Origin: Sandaracinomonas limnophila
Lineage (GTDB): Bacteria > Bacteroidota > Bacteroidia > Cytophagales > Spirosomataceae
Reading direction: 5' to 3'
DNA length: 64,000 nucleotides
NCBI RefSeq assembly: GCF_004005965.1
Contig: NZ_SACY01000001.1
Location: forward strand, 558,001-622,000
The notes under the pieces: generated by a model
Database searches by the model: none
What the model was told of the DNA's origin: nothing
Seen by the model: only the letters and a program-made list of their open reading frames with translations
Translations under genes and position numbers: made by a program
In this document: one piece after another, positions 17,501 through 27,901 of the stretch
Layout of the letters: the number at the start of each line of letters is the position of its first letter
Position numbering within the stretch: position 1 is the first letter of the stretch

Positions 17501-20500
17501 GGTGAAACGGTTAAAACACTCGTTAAGGTTTTGGCACCTGCAAAAGTTTGTGCGCCTGTAGAAACCAAACCTGGATTTGTACCATCAGCCGGTTGCAAAG
17601 TCAAGGTAGACCCTGAAATACTAGCGCCATTGGCATTAGGTGCTGTTCCCACTGGCGCCATCGTGGTAACCCCTGAACCTCCACTAGACCAAGTAGCCAA
17701 TCCATCGGCATCTGAGGTTAATACTTTTCCTGCACCAGGTGTTCCTCCTGTGATTTTAATTTGACCATTAACCTGAACAATACCTGCCGTTCCGGTTCCT
17801 GTTTTGGCTCCTGGTGTTAAATTAATATTACCCCCATTGTTATTTCCACCTGCTCCTGCGTCTTGTGCTGCAATCGTAGAACTGTTTCCATCGGTAGAAG
17901 CTGCCGCAGTATTAGGCACAACCGTTAGCGCACCCATGATTTGAGATTTTTGGGTGGCGTTGTTACCCAATAAGGTGGTATTATTACCCAGACCTACGGC
18001 ACCTGCTGTTCCATTATAACCAGCAATAACAATTTCATTTGTTTCCGCATTTGCTGCTGGACGTACATCGTAACCGATCAATACTGAATTTAATCCAGTT
18101 GTATTGTTTCCGTTAGTACCCGTACCGTAATAGAGGCCAGATTGATAACCTAAAAAGATATTATTAGCTCCCCCTGTAACCGGACCATAGCCTAAATTTC
18201 CACCCGATAAATAACCGATTGCCGTATTATTATCAGATCTTGCATAACGTATAGCAGAATAACCCAGAGCAACGTTATTATTTGAACGGAGATCAGCGCC
18301 TGCATAAAAACCTGCAGATAGATTATTATTTCCTGTAGTATTTGAACCTAATCCTGAATAACCAATAGCAGTATTATATGCACCTGTTGTATTTGAACTT
18401 AAGGCTGCTCCCCCCATCGCAACATTAAAGTTACCAGAGGTATTTGCTACCAATGTATTTGAACCAAATCCAGAATTATACGTCGCGCCTGAACCTGAAC
18501 CATTTCCAGCTCGATTATTTCCAATCATGATATCAGAACTAAAGGTTTTATTTCCTGCAAAAGTTTGAGTAGTAGTGGTAACCACACCTCCATTAGTACC
18601 ATCAGCAGGTGCTAATTTTAAAACTCCAGAGGCAATAATTGCCCCATTAGCAGTTGAAGAAGCATTAATGGTACCAACACTAGTAATACCTGTTGGAGCA
18701 GCCCAAGAAGGCACCCCACTTGCCAAGGTTAACACTTGACCATCTGTACCCTTAGCTAATAAACTTGTTGTACCTGCAGCAGTTTGATACGGCACTGAAC
18801 CTGCAGCACCACCTGCGATATTTGTGGCAGTGGTTGCTGAAGTGGCAGTGGCAGCATTTCCACCAATACTTAAATTAGCAACAGGTGTTGTTGAGGTAAC
18901 AACCAATGGAGCAGTTCCGGTGGCAACGGTAGAGGTTAATTGTCCGGAAACACTTAAACTCGTTCCAGTAGCTGCTCCTAAAACTGGTGTTACTAAGCTT
19001 GGAGATGTAGCACGTACTACATTACCAGAACCTGTAGTTGCAATTTCTTCTATCACCCCTGCACCAGTTGTGGTACGTCCTAAAACAACATTTGATGCGG
19101 ATACATTTTGAATTTTCGCGTAGGTAATATTTGCATCTTTTACTTTTGCGGTTTCAATGGCATTATCTGCTAAATCGCCTACCACAATTTCTCCATCTTT
19201 AATTTTAGCAGATGTAACTGCGTCTGCAGCTAACATACTTGTAAGTACTTTTCCAGAACCAATTGCCGTTACACCTGCATTGGTCATGGTAACATCCCCT
19301 GAAGGAGTCACTTCAGTTGCCACATTACTTGCATTTCCTAAATAGATTTTTCCATCTGCAAGTGTATTGATAGCAGCATCACCTGCGTCAACATAATCTT
19401 TAATGGTTTTCACAGCAGGATACTTAGTAGTAGAAGCTGCATCGGTAGTCAAATCGGTACTTAGATTGGCAGTTGCTTGTGCGCCTAATGCAGTTAAAGC
19501 CGCTCCTGCAGTACTTGCTCCTGTTCCACCTTTTAAAATGGATAAGGTACCTGACACTGCACTAATAGGTAAATTCGTTGCGTTTGTTAAATCAATAGCA
19601 GAAGGAATACCCAAATTAGGTGTTACCAAGGTTGGATTGGTAGCACGAACCACATCTCCAGTACCCACGGTACCAATTTCTTCTACAACACCTGCTCCAG
19701 TTGACACACGACCTAATACCTTGTCCGTGGCAGAAACATTTTGGATTTTTGCATACGTTACTTCTGCATCTTTAATCTTTGCTGTAACAATCGCATTATC
19801 GGAAATGACAGGGGCGGCTGCAGAGGAACCGGTTCCTGCCAAATCGCCACCCAATTGTATTTTTCCTTTAACCGAACTGGATGCATCAGGAGTTGCTGGA
19901 GACACTTGGGCATCCACATAATCCTTAATGGTTTTTACCGCTGGATACTTCGTTGTAGAGGCAGCATCTGCACTTAGGTCGTTACTTAAATTAGCCGTTG
20001 CTTGTGCCCCTAAATTCGTCAAAGCATCAGCAGCAGTTGTAGCACCCGTACCGCCATTTGCGACTCCGATCGCAGTTCCATTCCATGTTCCACTTGTAAT
20101 TGTTCCTAAAGTCCAGCCATTCGTACCATCATGTTGCGCACGAATATTTCCTTGTCCATCGGCTAAAATTATATTTCGAGTGAGCGTAGGGGATAACGCT
20201 ACCGTACTACCCACATTGGCTCCTAAAATGGTATTTTCAGAGCCTGTCGTAAGGCCTCTTCCACTTGAATTTCCGAGAATTGTATTATTGGTTGCGCTGG
20301 TTAATTCATAGGCGGAATTTTGACCTAATACCACATTGTATGATCCATTGGTAAAACTTCTTCCAGCTTCATAACCAATTATTACGTTAGAGATTGGTTT
20401 GACTGCAGAGAATAATGTATTTGTACCAATAGCTATATTATTATCTGCTCCACTAGTTACACTACCATTCATGTTTAGGGCAGCATAGCCAATACCGATA

Positions 20501-23500
20501 TTGTTTATCCCTTTGATGAATCCACCGGCACTCAGTCCAATGACTGTATTATAATTGCTATTAATATTGTAGCCAGCGCTGTTTCCAATAACAGTATTTC
20601 CTGTTCCGGATGTATTTTTGTTTAGTGCATTTGAGCCAATTGCAGTGTTACTAGTTCCACTGGTATTTTCAAACATTGCTAATCCACCAATTGCTGTATT
20701 ATTAAAACCAGTCGTATTTTTATTTAATGCTTTATTACCAACGGCAGTATTTAAACCTGTACCTGAATTTGCTGCAGCCAATGCATTTAATCCTAATGCT
20801 GTGTTGCTAGAAGTTACGCTTGTTCCATTTGTTCCTACACCTACCGTTATTCCATTCACCGTTAAATCATAAGCTCCTAAATTCACCGCCTGTGTCGCAC
20901 CTGTGTAGGGAACTCCCGTAATACCTGAGGCAGAAGTCCAAGTATAACCACCTGAACCATTTGAAGTCAAAAACTGATTTGCAGATCCTGTAGCTAACAA
21001 AGCAGTTGTTCCTGCTGCGGTTTGATACGGAATACTACCTGCCGCACCACCCGCAATATTAGTAGAAGTGGTGGCTGTAGCTGCATTGCCTCCAATACTT
21101 AAATTGGCTACTGGTGTAGTTGAGGAAACTACTAAAGGAGCTGTGCCAGTAGCTACCGATGAAGTCAATTGACCTGTTACAGTCAAGCTTGTACCTGTTG
21201 CTACTCCAATTTCGGGTGTTACTAATGTAGGTGTATTGGCACGTACTACATCTCCTGTTCCTGTAGTAGCAATTTCTTCTACTACTCCAGCACCTGTTGA
21301 CACACGTCCTAATACTTTATCTGTCGCACTTACATTTTGAATTTTAGCGTAAGTTATGTTAGCATCTTTTACTTTGGCAGTCTCCACGGCATTGTCAGCA
21401 ATAGCAGCTGTCGTTACTTTTCCAGCACCAATGGTTGCCGCAAAACTTCCTGTTCCACTCCCTGTTACATCTCCTGTTAAGGTAATCGTTTGGTCGCCTG
21501 TATTGGTCCCCGAAGTAGTTCCTAATAAGGTTAATTGGGCATCCGTCACATAATTTTTGTCGGTGCTGGCAGCGATGTCAGCCGTTGTTGCATCGGCACC
21601 AGCGGTTACCAAACCTTTAGCATCGTAGGTGATTTTTGTTTTTGTTGCGCCTGTGATAGCCGCATTGGGAGCGAGATAATCAGTCCCCGCTGCAGCAGCA
21701 CTCACCACGCCTGAACCATTCGCTTTTAAGATACCATTGCTTGTTCCGGCTCCTCCGTAATTGTTGCCAATTACAGCACCTTTCCAAGTGGCACCGTTGA
21801 GGTTTCCTGTCAAATAATTGTCGGTAATAGAAGGATTACCTATTGTTACGGTATTCGATCCATTACCACTTACGTCATAACCAATTACAATTTCATTTGT
21901 ACTTGAATTTAGTTTTGCCTTGGTTGCATTACCAATATATAAACTCTGATTCGAAGTGGTCAACATTGAATTTGAGGAAGAATTGGGACCATAATATCGT
22001 CCAGCGCCTAAACCAATAGCGATATTATCTGAGCCTGAAGTTAAATAAAAAGAGGAACTGGTACCGATTGAAGTATTTCCAAAACCGTTTGTATGTGCAG
22101 GAATAGCAGATAAACCAATAGCCGTATTCCAAGCTCCACCAATATTCGCTTTTAATGCTCCACTTCCCACGGCAGTATTACTATATCCAGTGGTATTGGC
22201 TTTTAAACCTTGGTAACCCAAGGCCGTATTATTTGTTCCTGAAACTCCACTCACTGTATTGCTGGATAAGGCCTGATTTCCAAGAGCAGTATTGCTAGCA
22301 TCTGCCCCTAAACCTCTACCTACAGTCAAACCATTCACCGTTAAATCATAAGCTCCTAAATTCACCGCCTGTGTCGCACCCGTATACGGTACACCCGTAA
22401 TGCCTGAGGCAGAAGTCCAGGTGTAACCTCCTGTTCCATTCGAAGTCAAGAATTGGTTCGCTGTTCCTGTAGCAATCATGCCTGTCGTTCCCGCAGCTGT
22501 TTGGTACGGAATACTGCCGGCAGCACCACCGGCAATATTTGTTGCTGTAGTGGCAGTGGTGGCTGTTGCTGCATTTCCACCAATGCTTAAATTGGCAACA
22601 GGAGTAGTGGAGGTAACTACCAAAGGTGCTGTGCCAGTTGCCACCGAAGAAGTTAATTGACCAGTAACTGTCAAACTCGTACCTGTTGCTGCTCCAATTT
22701 CAGGTGTAACTAATGTAGGTGTATTGGCACGTACTACATCTCCTGTTCCTGTCGTCGCAATTTCTTCAATGACACCAGCTCCTGCTGTTGTGCGACCTAA
22801 CACCTTATTGGTTGCGGATACATTTTGAATTTTCGCGTATGTTATATTCGCATTCTTTACTTTAGCAGTTTCCACAGCATTATCAGCTAAATCGCCTACT
22901 GCTATTTCTCCGTCTTTAATTTTTGCTGAAGTAACTGCGTCTGAAGCGATGGAAGCTGCAAAACTTCCTGTTCCTGTTCCTGTTACATCACCTGTTAGAG
23001 TAATTGTTTGGTCACCTGTATTTGTACCACTTGTTGTACCAGAAACAGTAGCATCACCTGAAACGGTTAATGTTTTGGAAGTGGTACTACCTCCTGCTAT
23101 GGTGAATCCAGTTGTAAGGGCAGTTGGAGTTAATCCATTGATACTGGTGGCAGAGGCTACTCCCAAAGTTGGCGTTACTAAGGTTGGACTTGTTGCTCTA
23201 ACTACATTTCCGCTACCAGTAGTTGCAATTTCTTCAATAATACCTGCTCCAGATGATACACGACCCAAAACCTTGTCCGTAGCAGAAACATTTTGAATTT
23301 TTGAAAAGGTAACATTGGCATCGGTAATTTTAGCAGTAGTAACGGCTCCTGCATTGATTTTAGCCGTGGTAATGGCATTATCTGAAATAATAGGTGCTCC
23401 AGCAGTAGTACCTGTTCCTCCTAAATCGCCTGCCAACTGAATTTTACCTTTTACTGTTGTGGTGGCATCAGGTGCACCAGAGCTTACAGAACCATCTACA

Positions 23501-26500
23501 TAATCTTTAATGGTTTTTACGGCTGGATATTTCGTTGTAGAAGCTGCATCAGCTGTCAAATCAGTGCTTAAATTGGCAACACTTTGTGCACCTAAAGCTG
23601 TTAAAGCTCCTGTGGCTGTTGTAGCACCAGTTCCACCTTTGGTAATTGCTAAAGTACCAGTAACTGCACTTAATGGGACATTGGTTGCATTCGTTAAATC
23701 AACTGCAGAAGGAGTTCCTAAATCTGGACTTACCAAAGTTGGACTCGTTGCTCTAACCACATTTCCGCTACCTGTCGTTGCAATTTCTTCAACAACACCT
23801 GCTCCAGTTGATACACGACCCAACACTTTGTCCGTGGAAGAAACATTTTGAATTTTGGCATAAGTCACATTTCCATCAGTAATTTTTGGAGTTGTTACAG
23901 CTGCTGCATTGATTTTAGCAGTAGTAATAGCATTATCTGAAATAATAGGTGCTCCAGCAGTAGTACCTGTTCCTCCTAAATCGCCTGCCAACTGAATTTT
24001 ACCTTTTAAAGTTGTTGTGGCATCAGGTGCACCAGATGTCACTGAACCATCCACATAATCCTTGATGGTTTTTACGGATGGATATTTGCTTGTAGATGCT
24101 GCATCAGCGGATAAGTCGGTACTTAAATTGGCTGTTGATTGTGCACCTAAATTCGTCAACGCTGCAGTAGCAGTTGTCGCTCCAGTTCCTCCTTTGGTAA
24201 TTGCTAAAGTACCTGTAACTGCACTTAATGGAACATTGGTTGCATTGGTTAAATCTATAGCAGATGGAGTTCCTAAATCGGGAGTTACCAAAGTCGGACT
24301 CGTTGATCTAACAACATTTCCGCTACCTGTAGTTGCAATTTCTTCAATGGTTCCTGCTCCATTGGAAACTCGGCCCAATACCTTGTCCGCCCCAGAAACA
24401 TTTTGAATTTTAGCATAGGTAACATTGGCGTCTGAAATTTTTGCAGTAGTAATCGCATTGTTTTGAATAGTCGTTGCAAAACTTCCTGTTCCAGATCCAG
24501 CAACATCACCTGTTAGTGTAATCGTTTGGTCACCGGTATTCGTTCCACTTGTTGTACCAGAAACGGTTGCATTATCAGTTACAGTCAAGGTTTTAGAGGT
24601 TGTACCACCTGCAATGGTAAATCCTGTAGCTTGTGCGGTTGGTGTTAATCCGTTAATGGTGCTTGCTGAAATGTTACCTGCAGCAAAATTTCCGCTGGCA
24701 TCACGGGCAACAATAGTAGAAGCGTTATTAGCTGACGTTGCTGATGTTGCTGAATTACTTACCTTTCCTGATGTAGCAATCGTTGCTAATTTGGAATCTA
24801 CAATGGCGGCAGAACCGGAAATATCCGCATTCACAATTTCTCCATCCTTTAATTTCGCAGAGGTAATGGCATTATCTGTAATAATAGGTGCAGCAGCGGT
24901 TGAACCCGTACCGGCTAAATCGCCCCCTAGTTGTATCTTTCCTTTGATTGAACTTGTTGCATCAGCAGTACCTGAAGATACTTGTGCATCCACATAATCT
25001 TTAATGGTTTTTACGGCTGGATATTTTGTTGTAGAGGCTGCATCGGCAGTGATATCTGTCGATTTATTTGCGGCATCCTCTTTTAAATTTAAGGCCGTTT
25101 GTTGCGCTGTTGAAACAGGCTTATTCGCATCAGAAGTATTATCCACATTCCCTAAGCCTACTTTTGCAGCGGAAATACCTGTTGCAATTTTAGCATCTGT
25201 GATCGCACCTGAGGCTACTTTGGATGTCGTAATGGCATTATCTGAAATCACAGGAGCAGCTGCGGTTGAACCTGTACCCGCTAAATCACCGCCTAATTGA
25301 ATCTTTCCTTTTACAGAACTTGTCGCATCAATAACTCCCGAAGAAACCTGTGCATCCACATAATCTTTGATGGTCTTAACGGCTGGATATTTAGTCAAGG
25401 AGGCTGCGTCTGTCGTAAGATTGGTACTTAAATTTGCCAAACTCTGTTTAGCATCTAAGGCTGTCTGTTGAGCGACAGAAACAGGTTTATTCGCATCTGA
25501 GGTATTGTCTACATTGCCTAAGCCAACTTTTGCAGCGGAAATACCGTTGGCAATTTTTGCATCCGTGATTGCACCCGAGGCTACTTTCGATGTCGTTACT
25601 GCATTATCTGAAATCACAGGTGCGGCAGCGGTTGAACCGGTTCCTGCTAAATCTCCCCCTAATTGAATCTTACCTTTTACCGTACTTGTAGCGTCAGCAG
25701 TTCCTGAAGAAACCTGGATATCTACATAATCTTTGATTGTCTTAACAGATGGATATTTAGTCGTAGAAGTTGCATCTGCATTGATGTCGGTCGATTTATT
25801 GGAAACATTTTCCTTCAAATTCAAGGCAGTTTGTTGTGCCGTAGACACTGGCTTATTAGCATCTGAGGTATTATCCACATTTCCTAAACCAACCTTGACT
25901 GCAGAAATACCACTGGCCAATTTTGCATCGGTAATCGATCCATCTGCAATGGAAACTCCTCCAGAAACCTGCGCATCTACATAATCTTTGACCGATTTAA
26001 CAGATGGATATTTTGTATTAGAAGTAGCATCTGCTGTAATGTCTGTACTTTTATTCGTTAAATTCTCCTTCGTATTTAAATTAGCTTGTGAAGGAAATCC
26101 AGCTGTTGCGGCAAAAACATAATTTTGCACTGCTCCTACAGTAGGATATTTGGTATTGGAACCATTATCGGCAGCAATGTTAGTCGACTTATTGCCAATA
26201 TTTTCATAGGTAGTACCTAAATTATTGATTGCATTATTTGTAGCTTCCGTTAAATTTTGAACATAAGCCACCTGACTCGCCGTATTATTGATTCGATCTG
26301 TTTGAGTCGCAATCGAATTATTAACATCATAAATACTGTTATTAATCGCAACAATGCTTGATGAGTCTTTTAGAACACGTGTATTAATAGTTGCAATCGT
26401 AGAAGAAAAATTTAGGGAATCACTTTTAATCTTTGTATTAATGGTTGCTATCCCTTGATTAATACTTGCAAATTGAGTCGAACTAGCTTTCTGGTTCGAA

Positions 26501-27081
26501 TCAATTTTTGCTGTATTTCCTACAATAGCAGCGGTATTATTCGAAATATCACTACGGATGGGATTCAAATCTTTATCAATTAGGAATCCTGGATCATTAA
26601 TAAATTGACTCAAATTAGTAGGTGCATATCGAACATTCTTATAATCAACCGATGAAGCGTATAACGCGTAAGGTGTAAAATTTAATGGTTGATTGTTGGA
26701 AACAGTTGTAAAGGATGCTCCACCATTAAAACTTACTCCTACGGTTAAGGATTTAATTTTATCATCCCAAACAATTGCATCAAATGTGGTATATTTACTA
26801 GTAGATTTGTTAACTGTTCCAGCACCAATTACAACATTCACTAAACCAAATTCATCCGTTGTGGTTTTTTGAGTTTCTTCATAATCTACACCTTCAGGAC
26901 CCTTTAAAATAAATTTTAAAGTTACAGACCCATTAGACAAAGGTTGACCACTTGCCGAATAACCTGGAACCTCAACCGGTTTAGGATCTAAAATAACAGC
27001 TTGATAATTTAAGCCTTTATTTTGACCGAAAGCAAATGTTGTTATAAGTCCAAAAATGAACGTTTTAATGAGCGTTTTCAT
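14560..27081 (-). CDS. giant repetitive surface fibre with C-terminal peptidase S74 chaperone
   Basis: 4173 residues, uninterrupted. A signal peptide (1-19, ending FAFGQ) precedes an N-terminal domain (~20-150) common in Bacteroidota fibre proteins. Residues ~160-340 look like a trimeric coiled coil. Then come phage-tail-like modules: about nine KYPxVKTIKDYVD units, seven KVLGRVS-GAG-IEEI units and repeated GTNTGDQTITLTGDV. These are interleaved with five YadA-head-like (Hep_Hag) blocks of NTAIG-type repeats at about 1587-1750, 2077-2310, 2850-3050, 3270-3530 and 3684-3907. The C-terminus is an S74 intramolecular chaperone: SDYRLK with Ser4055, the expected self-cleavage point releasing ~119 residues, then a coiled coil. 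It is probably a trimeric adhesin. No type IX sorting domain is visible. It follows the outer-membrane protein gene after 29 bases. Confidence 0.9.
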   Translation of the reverse strand: MKTLIKTFIFGLITTFAFGQNKGLNYQAVILDPKPVEVPGYSASGQPLSNGSVTLKFILKGPEGVDYEETQKTTTDEFGLVNVVIGAGTVNKSTSKYTTFDAIVWDDKIKSLTVGVSFNGGASFTTVSNNQPLNFTPYALYASSVDYKNVRYAPTNLSQFINDPGFLIDKDLNPIRSDISNNTAAIVGNTAKIDSNQKASSTQFASINQGIATINTKIKSDSLNFSSTIATINTRVLKDSSSIVAINNSIYDVNNSIATQTDRINNTASQVAYVQNLTEATNNAINNLGTTYENIGNKSTNIAADNGSNTKYPTVGAVQNYVFAATAGFPSQANLNTKENLTNKSTDITADATSNTKYPSVKSVKDYVDAQVSGGVSIADGSITDAKLASGISAVKVGLGNVDNTSDANKPVSTAQQTALNLKENVSNKSTDINADATSTTKYPSVKTIKDYVDIQVSSGTADATSTVKGKIQLGGDLAGTGSTAAAPVISDNAVTTSKVASGAITDAKIANGISAAKVGLGNVDNTSDANKPVSVAQQTALDAKQSLANLSTNLTTDAASLTKYPAVKTIKDYVDAQVSSGVIDATSSVKGKIQLGGDLAGTGSTAAAPVISDNAITTSKVASGAITDAKIATGISAAKVGLGNVDNTSDANKPVSTAQQTALNLKEDAANKSTDITADAASTTKYPAVKTIKDYVDAQVSSGTADATSSIKGKIQLGGDLAGTGSTAAAPIITDNAITSAKLKDGEIVNADISGSAAIVDSKLATIATSGKVSNSATSATSANNASTIVARDASGNFAAGNISASTINGLTPTAQATGFTIAGGTTSKTLTVTDNATVSGTTSGTNTGDQTITLTGDVAGSGTGSFATTIQNNAITTAKISDANVTYAKIQNVSGADKVLGRVSNGAGTIEEIATTGSGNVVRSTSPTLVTPDLGTPSAIDLTNATNVPLSAVTGTLAITKGGTGATTATAALTNLGAQSTANLSTDLSADAASTSKYPSVKTIKDYVDGSVTSGAPDATTTLKGKIQLAGDLGGTGTTAGAPIISDNAITTAKINAAAVTTPKITDGNVTYAKIQNVSSTDKVLGRVSTGAGVVEEIATTGSGNVVRATSPTLVSPDLGTPSAVDLTNATNVPLSAVTGTLAITKGGTGATTATGALTALGAQSVANLSTDLTADAASTTKYPAVKTIKDYVDGSVSSGAPDATTTVKGKIQLAGDLGGTGTTAGAPIISDNAITTAKINAGAVTTAKITDANVTFSKIQNVSATDKVLGRVSSGAGIIEEIATTGSGNVVRATSPTLVTPTLGVASATSINGLTPTALTTGFTIAGGSTTSKTLTVSGDATVSGTTSGTNTGDQTITLTGDVTGTGTGSFAASIASDAVTSAKIKDGEIAVGDLADNAVETAKVKNANITYAKIQNVSATNKVLGRTTAGAGVIEEIATTGTGDVVRANTPTLVTPEIGAATGTSLTVTGQLTSSVATGTAPLVVTSTTPVANLSIGGNAATATTATTATNIAGGAAGSIPYQTAAGTTGMIATGTANQFLTSNGTGGYTWTSASGITGVPYTGATQAVNLGAYDLTVNGLTVGRGLGADASNTALGNQALSSNTVSGVSGTNNTALGYQGLKANTTGYSNTAVGSGALKANIGGAWNTAIGLSAIPAHTNGFGNTSIGTSSSFYLTSGSDNIAIGLGAGRYYGPNSSSNSMLTTSNQSLYIGNATKAKLNSSTNEIVIGYDVSGNGSNTVTIGNPSITDNYLTGNLNGATWKGAVIGNNYGGAGTSNGILKANGSGVVSAAAAGTDYLAPNAAITGATKTKITYDAKGLVTAGADATTADIAASTDKNYVTDAQLTLLGTTSGTNTGDQTITLTGDVTGSGTGSFAATIGAGKVTTAAIADNAVETAKVKDANITYAKIQNVSATDKVLGRVSTGAGVVEEIATTGTGDVVRANTPTLVTPEIGVATGTSLTVTGQLTSSVATGTAPLVVSSTTPVANLSIGGNAATATTSTNIAGGAAGSIPYQTAAGTTALLATGSANQFLTSNGSGGYTWTSASGITGVPYTGATQAVNLGAYDLTVNGITVGVGTNGTSVTSSNTALGLNALAAANSGTGLNTAVGNKALNKNTTGFNNTAIGGLAMFENTSGTSNTAIGSNALNKNTSGTGNTVIGNSAGYNINSNYNTVIGLSAGGFIKGINNIGIGYAALNMNGSVTSGADNNIAIGTNTLFSAVKPISNVIIGYEAGRSFTNGSYNVVLGQNSAYELTSATNNTILGNSSGRGLTTGSENTILGANVGSTVALSPTLTRNIILADGQGNIRAQHDGTNGWTLGTITSGTWNGTAIGVANGGTGATTAADALTNLGAQATANLSNDLSADAASTTKYPAVKTIKDYVDAQVSPATPDASSSVKGKIQLGGDLAGTGSSAAAPVISDNAIVTAKIKDAEVTYAKIQNVSATDKVLGRVSTGAGVVEEIGTVGTGDVVRATNPTLVTPNLGIPSAIDLTNATNLPISAVSGTLSILKGGTGASTAGAALTALGAQATANLSTDLTTDAASTTKYPAVKTIKDYVDAGDAAINTLADGKIYLGNASNVATEVTPSGDVTMTNAGVTAIGSGKVLTSMLAADAVTSAKIKDGEIVVGDLADNAIETAKVKDANITYAKIQNVSASNVVLGRTTTGAGVIEEIATTGSGNVVRATSPSLVTPVLGAATGTSLSVSGQLTSTVATGTAPLVVTSTTPVANLSIGGNAATATSATTATNIAGGAAGSVPYQTAAGTTSLLAKGTDGQVLTLASGVPSWAAPTGITSVGTINASSTANGAIIASGVLKLAPADGTNGGVVTTTTQTFAGNKTFSSDIMIGNNRAGNGSGSGATYNSGFGSNTLVANTSGNFNVAMGGAALSSNTTGAYNTAIGYSGLGSNTTGNNNLSAGFYAGADLRSNNNVALGYSAIRYARSDNNTAIGYLSGGNLGYGPVTGGANNIFLGYQSGLYYGTGTNGNNTTGLNSVLIGYDVRPAANAETNEIVIAGYNGTAGAVGLGNNTTLLGNNATQKSQIMGALTVVPNTAAASTDGNSSTIAAQDAGAGGNNNGGNINLTPGAKTGTGTAGIVQVNGQIKITGGTPGAGKVLTSDADGLATWSSGGSGVTTMAPVGTAPNANGASISGSTLTLQPADGTNPGLVSTGAQTFAGAKTLTSVLTVSPTAAASAAAGASTSIAAQSATTTGFGGGGVSITAGNGVGTGYGGNINIIAGTGNSTGGDINLTPGASGLYGKVKVNNSDLYVNSNSLRVGAGNSNLISNTGVGVSVLNSITSGGSNTAMGYYSLYSNQNGTSNTAVGNSTLKLNSSGSRNTAIGDNAMFSNTSSDNTALGESSLKNNTSGMYNVAVGNSSGFYNQTGSNNTSIGYQSLYASTATSTNDNTAIGYRALSSGNTGGYNTVVGSQSGYNMTTGIGNTALGYYSLYYNTVGSYNTSLGYSSGPTSTTYYSSNSVFMGYNAKPQGTANSSDEIAIGANAIGLGTGSTVIGSTSTQKSQIMGALTVVPNAALTSAHGNSSTIAAQNATTTAYNGGNLNLTAGNGVGTGTGGNVILTPGTGGTAGQVQVNGQIKITGGSPAAGAVLTSDATGLATWATAGGISSVGAISGTSTANGASISSGVLNLAPADGTNGGVVTTAAQTFAGLKTFTSDLTVNGLTLGKGGNGVSDNTAIGVSALTANTTGYYNTAVGYNSLFTASTSKQNTAIGYATLKMNTADANTAVGYNALTAATTGANNSGFGNMALLNTTTGTENTAMGTISLRNNTTGSYNTAIGARAGYAINSGDNNTFLGSSAGTNLTTGSNNVILGNKAGVYIGSGQNLTAGSGNVLIGNEVSTADDGETNEIVISGYSNTATAVGLGSNTTVIGNTSTQKSQIMGALTVVPNTAAASTDGNNATFAAQNAGTGGNNKGGDINITSGNAAGSGFGGDVVITMGTSTTSSNNGSLLINSSTKKLISSYSTPTVSVLSPSGQDGFTFKSEAGGNNVFNLWSIGTAGNNMIAFHKGDSPTVVGTISVTTTATTYNTTSDYRLKTDFKDFNGSKLLDSIKVYDYLWKVDGSRSYGVKAHELQQVIPYAVTGEKDALNTDGTIKAQTVDYSKIVPVLVKAVQEQEAKLKDVQKENQLLKEQLEQQNKRLERLEKLLER
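20857..22386 (-). repeat. long direct duplication inside the giant gene
   Basis: The segments near 20857-20905 and 22339-22386, encoding GVPYTGATQAVNLGAYDLTV, are almost identical in DNA, and the flanking ~600 bases (modules before a YadA-head block) are also closely similar. This points to recent duplication or gene conversion of a whole module group. Confidence 0.75.
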
Positions 27082-27110
27082 AATATAATAGAACTAGGAT
27101 AACCTATTTT

Positions 27111-27800
27111 TTAAAACTTTGATAATCGAATTCCGATGGAATAATTAGAAGAATTGAAATTCAAATAACTTTGTCCTGTCGGATTTTGATGATTTGTTGA
27201 TGATTTTTGATATTGAATAAACATAGAAAAACGATCTGCAAGACGTTTATTTATTTCTACAGAATATCCTGTAAAAAATTGAACAGGCTTGAACATCTCA
27301 TTTTCTGAAAGGTCTAAATATTTATTATTTAGCAACTGGGTACCAGACAACATTTTGGATAATCCCAAACGAACAAAAAAATTCAAATAATACCCTCTAC
27401 TCAAATTAAATTCAGGACCGAACCCCACAAAGGCTCCAGCAAAATGTGTATTGTATGCTACTGAAACAGTTTGGAAGTCGCCAACAGCATTGAATTCTTT
27501 GAGATCTACTCCATATTCATAATGGAGTTGACTAGCAATTTTCCCAATTGCTGGATGATTATTAAAGAAAAAGGCAGATTTCGAAAATTTAGAAATCATT
27601 TGAATCGTATCAAGCAAGACATTATTCCTTGCAAAAGAAATTGAAATACCTCCCTGAGGTTTCATAAAATCTGCTTGAAGTCCAGATGAATTGACAAATT
27701 GATAGGATGAATTGTTAATCCCGACATTCCATTTCCAGGATTGAGCATGAAGTGTAGAATTAATAAATAGATACAATAAAACAAATAAAAAAATCTTCAT
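27111..27800 (-). CDS. outer-membrane protein upstream of the giant fibre gene
   Basis: 229 residues. Residues 1-19 form a signal peptide (ending LHAQS). The remainder alternates polar and hydrophobic residues with many aromatic strand ends and finishes with a C-terminal Phe (SIGIRLSKF), the pattern of an 8- to 10-stranded beta-barrel. I do not recognise a named family. It is the first gene of a two-gene operon with the 4173-residue fibre, 29 bases apart, so it might anchor or export that fibre; this is inference from position only. Confidence 0.65.
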   Translation of the reverse strand: MKIFLFVLLYLFINSTLHAQSWKWNVGINNSSYQFVNSSGLQADFMKPQGGISISFARNNVLLDTIQMISKFSKSAFFFNNHPAIGKIASQLHYEYGVDLKEFNAVGDFQTVSVAYNTHFAGAFVGFGPEFNLSRGYYLNFFVRLGLSKMLSGTQLLNNKYLDLSENEMFKPVQFFTGYSVEINKRLADRFSMFIQYQKSSTNHQNPTGQSYLNFNSSNYSIGIRLSKF

Positions 27801-27901
27801 ATAGATACAATTAAGAGCACTTAAGGAAACTGGTTTATCACCTTAAACACATCAAAATTGTCAATATTTAGAATTAGAAATAACTTTTTAAGGTTTACAC
27901 A

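Noticed and set aside
15140-25984. Many open frames of 60-170 codons on the plus strand across the giant fibre gene
   Set aside because: They run opposite to a biased, repetitive coding sequence (Thr, Ala, Gly, Asn codons read as Val, Pro, Ala, Leu) and repeat with the modules. None has a recognisable domain, start context or independent promoter.
14560-27081. Giant gene considered as a prophage tail fibre
   Set aside because: It has a Sec signal peptide, and no capsid, terminase, portal, integrase or other phage gene is nearby; the neighbours are an outer-membrane protein and a regulator.
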